DNA from: Lachnospiraceae bacterium
GTDB taxonomy: Bacteria > Bacillota > Clostridia > Lachnospirales > Lachnospiraceae
Length of the DNA stretch: 64,000 bases
Assembly: GCA_017427415.1 (NCBI GenBank)
Contig: JAFRSU010000025.1
Span: 1 to 64,000 of the forward strand
Reading direction: 5' to 3'
Shown in pieces: positions 42,889 through 51,190 of this stretch. The stretch's first letter is position 1, and every line of letters begins with the position of its first letter. Position numbers and translations under genes: made by a program. The notes beneath the pieces were generated by a model. That model saw only the letters and a list, made by a program, of their open reading frames with translations, searched no databases and was not told the origin of the DNA.

Positions 42889-43884
42889 ATGGGAAAGATA
42901 CGGACGCCTCTGTGGGACAACCTTAAGTTCATACTGATAGTATTGGTTGTCTTAGGGCATTTCATTAATATCAGGGATTCCGTGACATACCACAGTATTT
43001 TTATCTTCATCTATTCCTTCCATATGCCTCTGTTTTTATTTCTCGCGGGACTTTTCCACAAAAACAGGGGAGTATGGAAAAAAGCTATAGCTTTTCTTGC
43101 AATATACGTGCTGTATGAACTGGCTATATTCGGTACCAAAAAAGCATTCGGTGTTAAAAGGGCACAGCTTGACTTTTTCAGCGAAAGTGCGGCACCGTGG
43201 TTTATGCTCGCTCTCTGCGTATATGTGATACTCGGGTATTTTCTGTATGATCTTATGAAGAAAAAACGGGTGCGCTTTATAATACTTTCAGTATTTGTCA
43301 TATTTTCATGTATCGCAGGATATATCCGGGGGATAGGAAGTTTCCTCTCACTTGCGAAGATCATACATTTCTTTCCGTTTTTCCTGCTGGGTATGATCAT
43401 GGACCGGGAATATTTGGAGATAATGGCAGCATACAGGAAGCTGAAGCCCTGGGGGGCAGCGGTGCTTCTTTTGTGGATATTTTTATGTTTTGCCATTATG
43501 GAAAAGGTGTATCTTTTCCGACCGTTTTTTGTGGCGAAGGAATCGTATCCGGAATATGCCGGGAATTTAGGAGCGTTATGGAAACTTGCCGCATATGCTA
43601 TATCGATCGTGACCGGTTGGGCTCTTATCATGATAACACCTGCCCAAAAGATACGACCTATCACCCTTTGGGGCGGCAGGACCATACAGGTGTATTTCTG
43701 GCACAAACTGGTACTTTATGTATTTAAATATACGGATATTGACAAATGGTTCTATCAGGACGGACCGCATAAGCTTTTATGGATGGCTGTGGCAGTAGCG
43801 GTGGCATGTGTGCTGTCACTGTGGATATTCAGATATCCGACGGAGCTCATCATGGGATTTACAAGGACAAAGGAAAGCAAATAG
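42889..43884 (+). CDS. Acyltransferase 3 family membrane protein
   Basis: A 331-residue protein with about ten membrane helices. RTPLWDNLKFILIVLVVLGH contains the conserved N-terminal His of acyltransferase-3 proteins, and SFHMPLFLFLAGLF follows the usual pattern. Such proteins move acetyl or succinyl groups onto surface sugars. It begins a group of surface-polysaccharide genes that continues with a GT4 enzyme 22 bases later. Confidence 0.88.
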   Translation: MGKIRTPLWDNLKFILIVLVVLGHFINIRDSVTYHSIFIFIYSFHMPLFLFLAGLFHKNRGVWKKAIAFLAIYVLYELAIFGTKKAFGVKRAQLDFFSESAAPWFMLALCVYVILGYFLYDLMKKKRVRFIILSVFVIFSCIAGYIRGIGSFLSLAKIIHFFPFFLLGMIMDREYLEIMAAYRKLKPWGAAVLLLWIFLCFAIMEKVYLFRPFFVAKESYPEYAGNLGALWKLAAYAISIVTGWALIMITPAQKIRPITLWGGRTIQVYFWHKLVLYVFKYTDIDKWFYQDGPHKLLWMAVAVAVACVLSLWIFRYPTELIMGFTRTKESK

Positions 43885-43906
43885 AAATTAAGCATGGGGT
43901 AATTAT

Positions 43907-45025
43907 ATGAAAATAGCCTTTTTCAGCGGAGATATGGAGAGAAGCGGAGGGACCGAAAGGGTTCTTTCGATAGTTGCAAGCGGTCTTGCTGCCCGCGGAC
44001 ATGAGATTATTATTTTCAGTCTCACCGGAAAGGGTCCGTCCTTTTATAAGCTTGATGAGAGGATAAAACTTTACTGGGTAGGTTCAAGGGGGCTGGAGAA
44101 GGATATACTCCCTAACTTAAAGAAACTGACAGGACTGATCAAAAAAGAGAAGCCTGATTTTCTCGTAGATGTTGATATCATACTCTGTTTTTATTCTGTG
44201 CTTTTAAAGGCACGTTTCCCTAAAATGCACTGGATATCATGGGAGCATTTTAATTATTATACCAAATTCCCGAAAAACCATAATTTAAGAAAGGTGGCGA
44301 GATTTATAGTCAGCCGCTTTTCGGAGTGCCTCGTTGTGCTTTCGGACGAGGATAAAGGATATTACAAGAGCAATATGAATCTTAAATGCCGGATAGAGCG
44401 TATATACAACCCTACTCCCTATGAAAAGATGCGGGAAGACGGCTTTATGGAGATAGCTCGAAACTGTAATCTGACTGAAGATAAAGTAAGAAAAGATGAA
44501 AAGATTGCTCTGGCGGTCGGCCGTCTTACCCGTATAAAGGGCTATGACATGCTTTTAAAGAGCTGGCGGCCGGTGGAAAAGAAGCATCCGGACTGGAAGC
44601 TTCGTTTTGTCGGGGATGGCGAAGAAAGAGAGAATCTTGAAGCAGAAGCAGAGAGCCTTGGACTTAAGAATGTCGAGTTTGCCGGTATGGCAGAGGATGT
44701 TAGAGACTATTACAAGACAGCCGATTTTTTGGTATTGTCTTCTCGTAATGAAGGCTTTGTCATGGTTCTTTTAGAGGCTATGGCTTATTCGCTGCCTGCA
44801 GTGGCATTTGCCTGCAAGGCAGGAGTAAAAGAAGTTATAAAAGACGGAGTAAACGGGTATCTCGTTCCGCCTAACGATATGAAAGGCCTGGCTAAGGGTA
44901 TGGACAAAATAATAAGCGACGATGAAAATCGCCGCCGTATGGGTAAAAAGGCCGAAGAGATGATACAGAGATTCAGCAGGGAAAAGATACTGGATGAATG
45001 GGAAAAACTTCTCAAATCTTTATGA
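43907..45025 (+). CDS. GT4-family glycosyltransferase
   Basis: A 372-residue GT-B enzyme. The N-terminal MKIAFFSGDMERSGGTERVL is a typical GT4 start. The C-terminal nucleotide-sugar domain has VGRLTRIKGYDMLLKSW, RFVGDGEERENLEA and SSRNEGFVMVLLEAMAYSLP with the E-X7-E motif. It probably adds a hexose to capsule or exopolysaccharide. It ends 4 bases from the end of the convergent Stealth gene with no terminator between them. Confidence 0.92.
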   Translation: MKIAFFSGDMERSGGTERVLSIVASGLAARGHEIIIFSLTGKGPSFYKLDERIKLYWVGSRGLEKDILPNLKKLTGLIKKEKPDFLVDVDIILCFYSVLLKARFPKMHWISWEHFNYYTKFPKNHNLRKVARFIVSRFSECLVVLSDEDKGYYKSNMNLKCRIERIYNPTPYEKMREDGFMEIARNCNLTEDKVRKDEKIALAVGRLTRIKGYDMLLKSWRPVEKKHPDWKLRFVGDGEERENLEAEAESLGLKNVEFAGMAEDVRDYYKTADFLVLSSRNEGFVMVLLEAMAYSLPAVAFACKAGVKEVIKDGVNGYLVPPNDMKGLAKGMDKIISDDENRRRMGKKAEEMIQRFSREKILDEWEKLLKSL

Positions 45026-45029
45026 TCGA

Positions 45030-46040
45030 TCATTTTTCAAAACGGCATTTTTCCGGAAGAATGCTATCGAATGCCTGTATGAGCTGGGATTGAACATTTT
45101 TAAAATCTATTTCATCATCATTTTCGCCGTCGTTGATACACAAAAGATCATATTTCTGTTTGCGGATTATCTTACATATTGCGGGCACATTTCCGCTAAG
45201 CGAACAGTAATGTGATTTTTTATATGCATTTTTGGGAATCATCTGTCCTTTGAGCATAGTCCATGTGCGGAATAAAAACTGAGTAGTATCGGTCAATCCC
45301 CTGAACTTATTTTTGGCAGAGGCTTCCAATGCGTCTTTTTCACAATTCCATATTTCTTCATAAGTGCTTTTCAACATGGGGGATGGATCGTGAGTTACAA
45401 GAGAGCTTGTAAAATAAGGGAAAAAGAACTCTGCAAGGTTATAGAGTCTGTATCGAAGCGGATATTTAAAAGAAAAATAATGCCCCGGATGCTTTTTCAT
45501 GCCTTCTTTTTTATCGAAATGTCTGGCTATGATAGTACTGTCGTTCAGTTTTTCATATCCCCATACAGTATATGAGTATGCACATATGGGTTCGAAGGAT
45601 AGCATATCACAGACTTTACCGTTTTTAAAGAAGTCCTCTTTTTTTACTGCGTTAATGCAGAACGTGTCATCGTTAAAATATATAAACTGCTCGGACAGAC
45701 CTTCTATGCGATGAAAGAATTTTTCAAGGACAGTACTGTTAAAGGAGGGCAGAAATTCTTCAGGAATATAATCTTCATGTTTTACGACGTGAAGTTTATG
45801 ATCGGATGTATTGAGCCATTCCGGGATGTGACCCCAGGTAACAAAATGGATCTTTCTTATCCAGGGTGCGAATTTGTCAATACCCCTGAACCAGTATTTA
45901 AATAATCCCCAATCACGGTAACGAAACTGAAAATCGGTTTCTGCGTCGCCCGAGCGGTGTTTTTTATATACTTTCTGCCATTCCGGGTCATTTCCGTCTA
46001 CCCATAATACAACAGCATCTACTTCGTTATTATTCGTCAT
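45030..46040 (-). CDS. Stealth-family sugar-phosphate transferase
   Basis: A 336-residue enzyme of the Stealth family, which transfers hexose-1-phosphate to build phosphoglycan capsules. The conserved regions appear in order: DAVVLWVDGNDPEW (CR1), RYRDWGLFKYWFRGIDKFAP with IHFVTWGHIPEWL (CR2), FIYFNDDTFC (acidic catalytic motif), and HDPSPML with CR4-like residues near the C-terminus. GGGGG lies 7 bases before the ATG. It is transcribed on its own from the minus strand inside a plus-strand sugar cluster. Confidence 0.9.
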   Translation of the reverse strand: MTNNNEVDAVVLWVDGNDPEWQKVYKKHRSGDAETDFQFRYRDWGLFKYWFRGIDKFAPWIRKIHFVTWGHIPEWLNTSDHKLHVVKHEDYIPEEFLPSFNSTVLEKFFHRIEGLSEQFIYFNDDTFCINAVKKEDFFKNGKVCDMLSFEPICAYSYTVWGYEKLNDSTIIARHFDKKEGMKKHPGHYFSFKYPLRYRLYNLAEFFFPYFTSSLVTHDPSPMLKSTYEEIWNCEKDALEASAKNKFRGLTDTTQFLFRTWTMLKGQMIPKNAYKKSHYCSLSGNVPAICKIIRKQKYDLLCINDGENDDEIDFKNVQSQLIQAFDSILPEKCRFEK

Positions 46041-46074
46041 TTTTCCCCCTTGATCCTAAGGTAAAATGCCTTAT

Positions 46075-46103
46075 AGTTTAAATTATTATAAGTATGATAT
46101 CAA
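46075..46103 (-). promoter_or_regulatory. Predicted promoter of the Stealth gene
   Basis: On the minus strand: TTGATA (46098-46103), 17 bases, TAAACT (46075-46080). Confidence 0.5.
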
Positions 46104-46229
46104 ACATGATAAAAAATATCAATATTATTTAGTATTATTGACTTTTTTTGATTATAATGTTACTGTTAGGTTTTGTAGAGTAGTGTTTATGCTATAGAAA
46201 AAGGTGTGATCGGAAACGGAGGTGATGGA

Positions 46230-47786
46230 TTGGCCGAGAAGAGCAGAACGGAATATTCCGCTAAAAACACATCAATTGCACTAATAAGCAGAATACTGTA
46301 TATGCTTTTCGGATATGTAGCGAGGATCATATTTACAAGAGTATTTAATGAAGACTATGTAGGAATAAATGGTCTTTTTACAGATATATTATCCATACTG
46401 TCCCTGTCAGAACTTGGATTCGGAACGGCTATCACATTTGCATTATATAAGCCGATAGCAGAAAATGATCTTGAAAAGCAAAAGACTCTGATGGATCTTT
46501 TTCGAAAGATATATACTGTTATTGCATTGGTCATACTTGTTTTGGGGTTGCTGTTGATACCTTTCTTTGGCATACTTATGAAAAACAGCCCCAAAGTTGA
46601 TCATATTGTGATCATTTATCTGCTTTACCTCATGAATACGGTCCTTTCATATGTTGCTACATATAGGAAGACATTGATAAGCGCTCATCAGTTAAATTAT
46701 ATTCCGGTTCTGATATCAACATTGTTCTGGACCGGGCAGAACATAATTCAGATCATCATATTACTTACAACTAAGAATTTTATCCTTTATCTTTGTATCA
46801 ATCTTATTTCAACTGTCGGGACTAATATAGTATGTACGATTAAAGCAAACAGGATGTACCCGTTTCTGCTTGAAAAAAATATAACCCCTCTCGATAAAGG
46901 AGAACGTCAGGGAATAGTCAGAAATGTAAAAGCAATGTTTCTGCATAAGATAAGCGGGGTATTGGTCGGGCATACTGACAATTTGCTTCTGTCATCCATG
47001 ATAAGCACGGGAGTTGTTGGAGTATATTCAAATTATGTACTTCTAACCGCATCGGTTAAACAGATTTTGGATCAGGTGTTTGAAGGAATTGCGGCAAGCG
47101 TTGGAAATTTGGGAGCAGTAGAAGAACGGGGCAGGATAAAACAGATTTTTGAAGCAACATTCTTTATGGGGCAGTGGTTTTACGGACTTTGTTCAATCTG
47201 TCTTTTTATGGTTCTGGATGATTTTGTGAGGCTCTCTTTTGGTGAAAATTACGTTTTTGCAAGAGAGATAACATTTGTGATCTGTCTTAATTTCTTCATT
47301 ACGGGTATGAGGAGAGCAACGCTTGTATTCAGAGATTCTATGGGACTGTTCTTTTATGACAGATACAAAGCTATTCCTGAGGCGGTGATCAATCTTGTTG
47401 CTTCGATTGTTTTATGCAATTGGCTCGGTACAATAGGTATTTTTATAGGAACTGCAGTCAGTTCTGTTACTACCTCCGTATGGGTTGAACCGTATGTATT
47501 GTATAAGTATAAACTAAAAATATCATCAATCGGGTATTTTATCAGATTTGCGATATATACTGCTGTGACATTTGCTGCCGGCTATCTTACATATCTGACA
47601 TGTTTGGCTTTGGAGAGGATAATAACCTATAATGATAACCCCGTTTTATATATTATGATCAAAGGGGTAATCGCTATTATTATAACGAATACAATTTATT
47701 TGACTTTATATTTTAAGACTCCGGAATTTCGGATATTTAAAGAGAAGATTGCATTTCTTATAAAAAAGAAAATGAAAAAACAGTAA
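46230..47786 (+). CDS. Polysaccharide flippase (Wzx/MOP family)
   Basis: A 518-residue membrane protein with 12-14 helices. The N-terminal SAKNTSIALISRILYMLFGY and GINGLFTDILSILSLSELG are typical of polysaccharide biosynthesis flippases that move lipid-linked repeat units across the membrane. The start is TTG at 46230, because GGAGGTG (46218-46224) lies 5 bases upstream; the frame is also open from GTG 46206. The gene is more AT-rich than its neighbours, as polysaccharide genes often are, which hints at transfer. The terminator stem begins in its last codons. Confidence 0.9.
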   Translation: MAEKSRTEYSAKNTSIALISRILYMLFGYVARIIFTRVFNEDYVGINGLFTDILSILSLSELGFGTAITFALYKPIAENDLEKQKTLMDLFRKIYTVIALVILVLGLLLIPFFGILMKNSPKVDHIVIIYLLYLMNTVLSYVATYRKTLISAHQLNYIPVLISTLFWTGQNIIQIIILLTTKNFILYLCINLISTVGTNIVCTIKANRMYPFLLEKNITPLDKGERQGIVRNVKAMFLHKISGVLVGHTDNLLLSSMISTGVVGVYSNYVLLTASVKQILDQVFEGIAASVGNLGAVEERGRIKQIFEATFFMGQWFYGLCSICLFMVLDDFVRLSFGENYVFAREITFVICLNFFITGMRRATLVFRDSMGLFFYDRYKAIPEAVINLVASIVLCNWLGTIGIFIGTAVSSVTTSVWVEPYVLYKYKLKISSIGYFIRFAIYTAVTFAAGYLTYLTCLALERIITYNDNPVLYIMIKGVIAIIITNTIYLTLYFKTPEFRIFKEKIAFLIKKKMKKQ

Positions 47787-47806
47787 CCCTTAAGGTTACT
47801 GTTTTT
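47775..47806. terminator. Bidirectional terminator
   Basis: AAAAACAGTAACC / GGTTACTGTTTTT with loop CTTAA. T-runs lie on both strands. It separates the convergent flippase (+) and GT2 (-) genes, and the flippase stop codon lies within the stem. Confidence 0.92.
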
Positions 47807-47810
47807 GATT

Positions 47811-48521
47811 TTATTGTTTCATGTCTTTTTTCAATTTTCTGAAATCGCCTAAAGCCTTAAAGCCGATTTTTATGATCCTGGGGATATTTACGGAGTTCTT
47901 ACCGGCTTTTCTGGGCTTAAAGCTTATCTCCTTGAAGGTCATGTTTTCATCATAATACTTAAAATACGTGGTCATCATGATGTTCGGAAGATTGTAGTCC
48001 TTGTCCAGCCTGTACAGATACTTGGCTACAGTCTTTGTTTTCATAAGTCTGAAGGGTGCGTTGGCATCCGGAACCTTGACTTTAAAATATATCTTTAACA
48101 GGAAACATACGACTTTTTCTACAAATGCACGTGCCTTGCCGTCACCTCTTACAGTACGGTTGCCGAATATACCGTCGTAATCCCTTCTCATATCCCAGAA
48201 TGCAGGGAATTCCTTAGGACTTGTCTGACCGTCGGAGTCGGTCTGGAATATATAATCGGCACCCTGCTTTATGGCATAGTCATAAAGGGCGATAACCTTG
48301 GGACCGTGCTGTTTCTCGGTCTTTTCAAGGATCTCCAGCTGAGGGTGGTTCTGCTTATATTTTAATAAGATATTGTGAGTGGCATCAACACTGCCGCTGT
48401 CGGCTACCACCAGACGGGAATCGGGACTTTTATCGGCCAGAACCCCGTACCAGGAATCTACAACACTCAATATATTAGCCTCTTCATTATAAGCAGGCAT
48501 AACGATGTATAAACTGTCCAT
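47811..48521 (-). CDS. GT2-family glycosyltransferase
   Basis: A 236-residue GT-A enzyme: SLYIVMPAYNEEANILSVVD, VVADSGSVDAT and QTDSDGQTSP with the metal-binding Asp residues. It ends without membrane helices, so it is cytoplasmic or peripheral. DolP-mannose/undecaprenyl-sugar synthase-like proteins look similar. The frame is open to 48569, but GAGGAG precedes ATG 48521, which gives the usual family start. It belongs to the polysaccharide group by context. Confidence 0.88.
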   Translation of the reverse strand: MDSLYIVMPAYNEEANILSVVDSWYGVLADKSPDSRLVVADSGSVDATHNILLKYKQNHPQLEILEKTEKQHGPKVIALYDYAIKQGADYIFQTDSDGQTSPKEFPAFWDMRRDYDGIFGNRTVRGDGKARAFVEKVVCFLLKIYFKVKVPDANAPFRLMKTKTVAKYLYRLDKDYNLPNIMMTTYFKYYDENMTFKEISFKPRKAGKNSVNIPRIIKIGFKALGDFRKLKKDMKQ

Positions 48522-48656
48522 AACCCCATCTCCTCGTAAACCCATAACTCTGCTAACATTATAATACAACTTTCAGAAAATAGCAATAAAATATAGAAAT
48601 TTTATGGTGATTTAACGAAGATTATTGTCAGGTGTACAAAAATGGTCTAAAAACAC

Positions 48657-48685
48657 TTGCCGAGACTATAAAAAAATGGTATAAT
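48657..48685 (+). promoter_or_regulatory. Predicted sigma-A promoter for hpf
   Basis: TTGCCG (48657-48662), 17 bases, TGGTATAAT with a consensus extended -10 (TATAAT at 48680-48685). Confidence 0.75.
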
Positions 48686-48729
48686 AAAGAATGGTTAATA
48701 ATATATTATTAATGTTACAGGAGGCGCCT

Positions 48730-49254
48730 ATGCGTTATATCATCACAGGAAAAAACATTGATGTCACCGAGGGTTTAAAGAATGCGATCTATGAGAAGAT
48801 CGGAAAGCTTGAGAAGTATTTTAAGCCTGATACTGAGGTACATGCGACCTTCAGCGTACAGAAGGACAGACATAAGATAGAAGTTACCATACCGATCAAG
48901 GGTACTATCATCAGAGCTGAAGAGGAAAGTACCGACATGTACGTTTCAATCGACCTTGTTGAGGAGATCATCGAGAGACAGATCAAAAAGTACAAGAGCA
49001 AGATCGTGGACGCAAAGCAGAGTGCATCAAGCCTTAGTGATGCCTTTGCAGCAGAGCCTGCAGATGAGGAAGAGATCGTGATCACCAGGACCAAGAAGTT
49101 TGCCATGAAGCCGATGGATCCCGAAGAGGCATGCATAGAGATGGAGCTTACGGGGCATAACTTCTTTGTTTTCAGAAATTCGGAGACAGACGAGGTTAAT
49201 GTTGTTTATAAGAGAAAGGGTAATACCTACGGCCTTATCGAGCCTGAATATTAA
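48730..49254 (+). CDS. hpf: Long-form ribosome hibernation promoting factor
   Basis: A 174-residue protein: N-terminal HPF/YfiA ribosome-binding domain (MRYIITGKNIDVTEGLKNAI, about 1-95), a linker and a C-terminal dimerisation domain (about 118-174; FAMKPMDPEEACIEMELTGH, VVYKRKGNTYGLIEPEY). The long form joins two 70S ribosomes into inactive 100S dimers in starvation. AGGAGG before ATG 48730 fixes the start. Length and end are exactly those of Firmicutes long HPF. Confidence 0.96.
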   Translation: MRYIITGKNIDVTEGLKNAIYEKIGKLEKYFKPDTEVHATFSVQKDRHKIEVTIPIKGTIIRAEEESTDMYVSIDLVEEIIERQIKKYKSKIVDAKQSASSLSDAFAAEPADEEEIVITRTKKFAMKPMDPEEACIEMELTGHNFFVFRNSETDEVNVVYKRKGNTYGLIEPEY

Positions 49255-49278
49255 TGTGAGGTTACAGAGGAAAAATAA

Positions 49279-50997
49279 ATGGTTCCGAGTTTACTATTGG
49301 CATTAACAGTGATCATCGTTATGATCGATGTATTGGTAGGGATACACCGGGGCTTCCAATACAGTCTGGTAAGACTGCTCATCTGGGCGGCAGGAACGCT
49401 CATAGCGCTCCTTGCAGCGAGATCAGTGACCGTATTTGTATTACTTAAGCTTGCAAAGGTTCCGGATATGAAAATGTTCGCATTCGATGTATTCGGAAGC
49501 AGGCTTGATACCCTTACCGATTCGGTGGGAACACACCTTTCCGGTCTTACGGTATCGTTTATGGTACCTGTTGTGTTCTCGGCGTTGTTTTTGATCACAA
49601 AATTCATTACCTGGATCATATATATTTTGGTTAAGAAACTTATCATAAAGTCGGCTAAGAAGGCTACGGCCCATAATGCTGCAGTGGATGCGGTTAAGGC
49701 GGTCGAAAGCTCTGAGATGCCTGATATAGCGTCGGAGGATATAGAGCAGCCGGTCAATCTTACCGGAAGAGACAGCGACGGATCGGATGATCCCGAGTTC
49801 GGTACATTCGGTATATATCCGAAGGATGAGGAGAGACCGAGACCTGTCATGACGGATGAGTCTTCCGCAGTTACAGTTCCCGCACTTGAGGCTCCGGCAG
49901 TTACGGAGACGGTGCAGGATGAAGCTGCAGAGCCTGCAGCCGATGCACTTGCCATGATAGCGGATAGTTCCGAACAGGCAGTTACGGCATATGAAGAACC
50001 TGCAGCGGAAGCAACAGACGGGTTCGAAGCTTTAGCGGCATCATCCGAGGACGGATTTGAGAGCTTGGCCCGGGCTTCACTTATGGAAGAGGCAGGGGAG
50101 GCCGAGAGCAGAAGCTCCGCTGCGCGAAAGGTTAAACCGAAGAAGATAAAAGCTCCTAAGGTTAAGAAGCTTAAAAAGAAGCATTCGATCGCAGCATTTC
50201 TTATACAGAAGTCTAAAGCATCGAGTGTGTTCGGCGGGATACTCGGAGGCATCATAGCAATCTATTCATGTGCCATTATATTTGCTCCTTTATCAAATAT
50301 GGTAAGGATCATAGCCGATGCGGGAGTGGCAAAGGATGCTGTGGATATAATGGCTACCGCAGTGAACGAAGATGTCGGGGCACTTTTTGATAATGCTTTT
50401 GTAAAAAGCGATAAGAAGGCAGATAATTATCCGAAGGTATTCGAGATAAGCGAAAATTTCAGCTTAAGACCTGAGGATTTTACTGAAGTATTTGATACTG
50501 TTGATGATTCGATAGCACATTATGTGTATAAGTATTCGGGTGCTGATTTTGTAGCCACATCCATTTACAATTCGCTTTCTCCTGTTAAGCCGGAGGATAT
50601 AGATCTCGTAAAAAAAGGAACGGATATATACCGCTTCCCGGAGTCATTAAAGTATTATGCGGGCTTTATACCTACTACCAAGGCCCTTATTGAAACACTG
50701 CGTAAAGGAGAAGGTGTAAGCCTGGAAGTGATCGGAAGAATCGAAAGGATATTAAAGCTTCTGTTTAATACGGGAAGCAAGGGTGATGTCCTTACAAAAG
50801 CCGATAAGCTGGATATAGCCAATGCTATAGTTGATACCCTGGATGACAAGATCAAAGAACAGCTCGGACCCTACAGTACCGATCGTATATTGGACCGGTT
50901 TGAGGATTTCGACCAGGTCAATTCAGGTATGACAGAAGTATTTAACGAGGTAAGAAGACTTATCAGACAGGGCTTTTTCGAACGAAACATTCAATAA
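49279..50997 (+). CDS. CvpA-like membrane protein with a large acidic insertion
   Basis: A 572-residue protein. The N-terminal 125 residues have three hydrophobic helices in a CvpA-like pattern (VIIVMIDVLVGIHRGFQYSL). Residues about 130-270 are a low-complexity Ala/Glu/Asp/Ser segment (PALEAPAVTETVQDEAAEPA), followed by a very basic patch (KVKPKKIKAPKVKKLKKKHS, 281-300) and another hydrophobic helix (GGILGGIIAIYSCAIIFAPL). The C-terminal 240 residues are helical and soluble. It looks like a CvpA fold split by a disordered cytoplasmic loop. CvpA proteins are linked to secretion and envelope integrity. Follows hpf by 24 bases. Confidence 0.55.
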   Translation: MVPSLLLALTVIIVMIDVLVGIHRGFQYSLVRLLIWAAGTLIALLAARSVTVFVLLKLAKVPDMKMFAFDVFGSRLDTLTDSVGTHLSGLTVSFMVPVVFSALFLITKFITWIIYILVKKLIIKSAKKATAHNAAVDAVKAVESSEMPDIASEDIEQPVNLTGRDSDGSDDPEFGTFGIYPKDEERPRPVMTDESSAVTVPALEAPAVTETVQDEAAEPAADALAMIADSSEQAVTAYEEPAAEATDGFEALAASSEDGFESLARASLMEEAGEAESRSSAARKVKPKKIKAPKVKKLKKKHSIAAFLIQKSKASSVFGGILGGIIAIYSCAIIFAPLSNMVRIIADAGVAKDAVDIMATAVNEDVGALFDNAFVKSDKKADNYPKVFEISENFSLRPEDFTEVFDTVDDSIAHYVYKYSGADFVATSIYNSLSPVKPEDIDLVKKGTDIYRFPESLKYYAGFIPTTKALIETLRKGEGVSLEVIGRIERILKLLFNTGSKGDVLTKADKLDIANAIVDTLDDKIKEQLGPYSTDRILDRFEDFDQVNSGMTEVFNEVRRLIRQGFFERNIQ

Positions 50998-51003
50998 AAA
51001 CTT

Positions 51004-51048
51004 AAGACCGTGAAACGGCTGTTTAGCCGGCTCACGGTCTTCTTTTTT
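51004..51048. terminator. Bidirectional terminator
   Basis: AAGACCGTGA / TCACGGTCTT outer stem with inner CGGCT / AGCCG, then CTTTTTT on the plus strand; the minus strand has TTAAGTTTTTATT. It ends the CvpA-like gene and could also stop transcripts of the minus-strand lipoprotein. Confidence 0.88.
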
Positions 51049-51050
51049 AG

Positions 51051-51172
51051 GGCTCGTGACGGGTATGCACCCGGGACGAAATGTCTTTCATGCGCAGGCT
51101 CGTGACGGGCATGCTCCCGAGACGAATTGCCTGATGCGGCAATCTCGTCCGGGATGCTGCCCGGACAGAGCC
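51051..51172. repeat. Three-copy intergenic repeat (two direct, one inverted)
   Basis: A 33-base unit beginning GGCTCGTGACGGG and ending GACGAAATG occurs at 51051-51083 and, with few changes, at 51097-51129. A third, more diverged copy is inverted at 51140-51172. Each unit holds a small GC stem (CGGG...CCCG). There is no open frame. It lies just downstream of the terminator, between convergent genes. Confidence 0.65.
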
Positions 51173-51190
51173 GTCTTATAGTATATTGAT

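Noticed and set aside
46138..46158. A promoter from TTGACT and TATAAT ahead of the flippase
   Set aside because: The two boxes are only 9 bases apart; no suitable -35 lies 16-18 bases from the TATAAT.
49251..50255. A long minus-strand open frame opposite the CvpA-like gene
   Set aside because: It is a shadow of the low-complexity coding region; its Ser/Ala-rich translation follows the codon bias of the true strand, which has hydrophobic helices and a sensible start.
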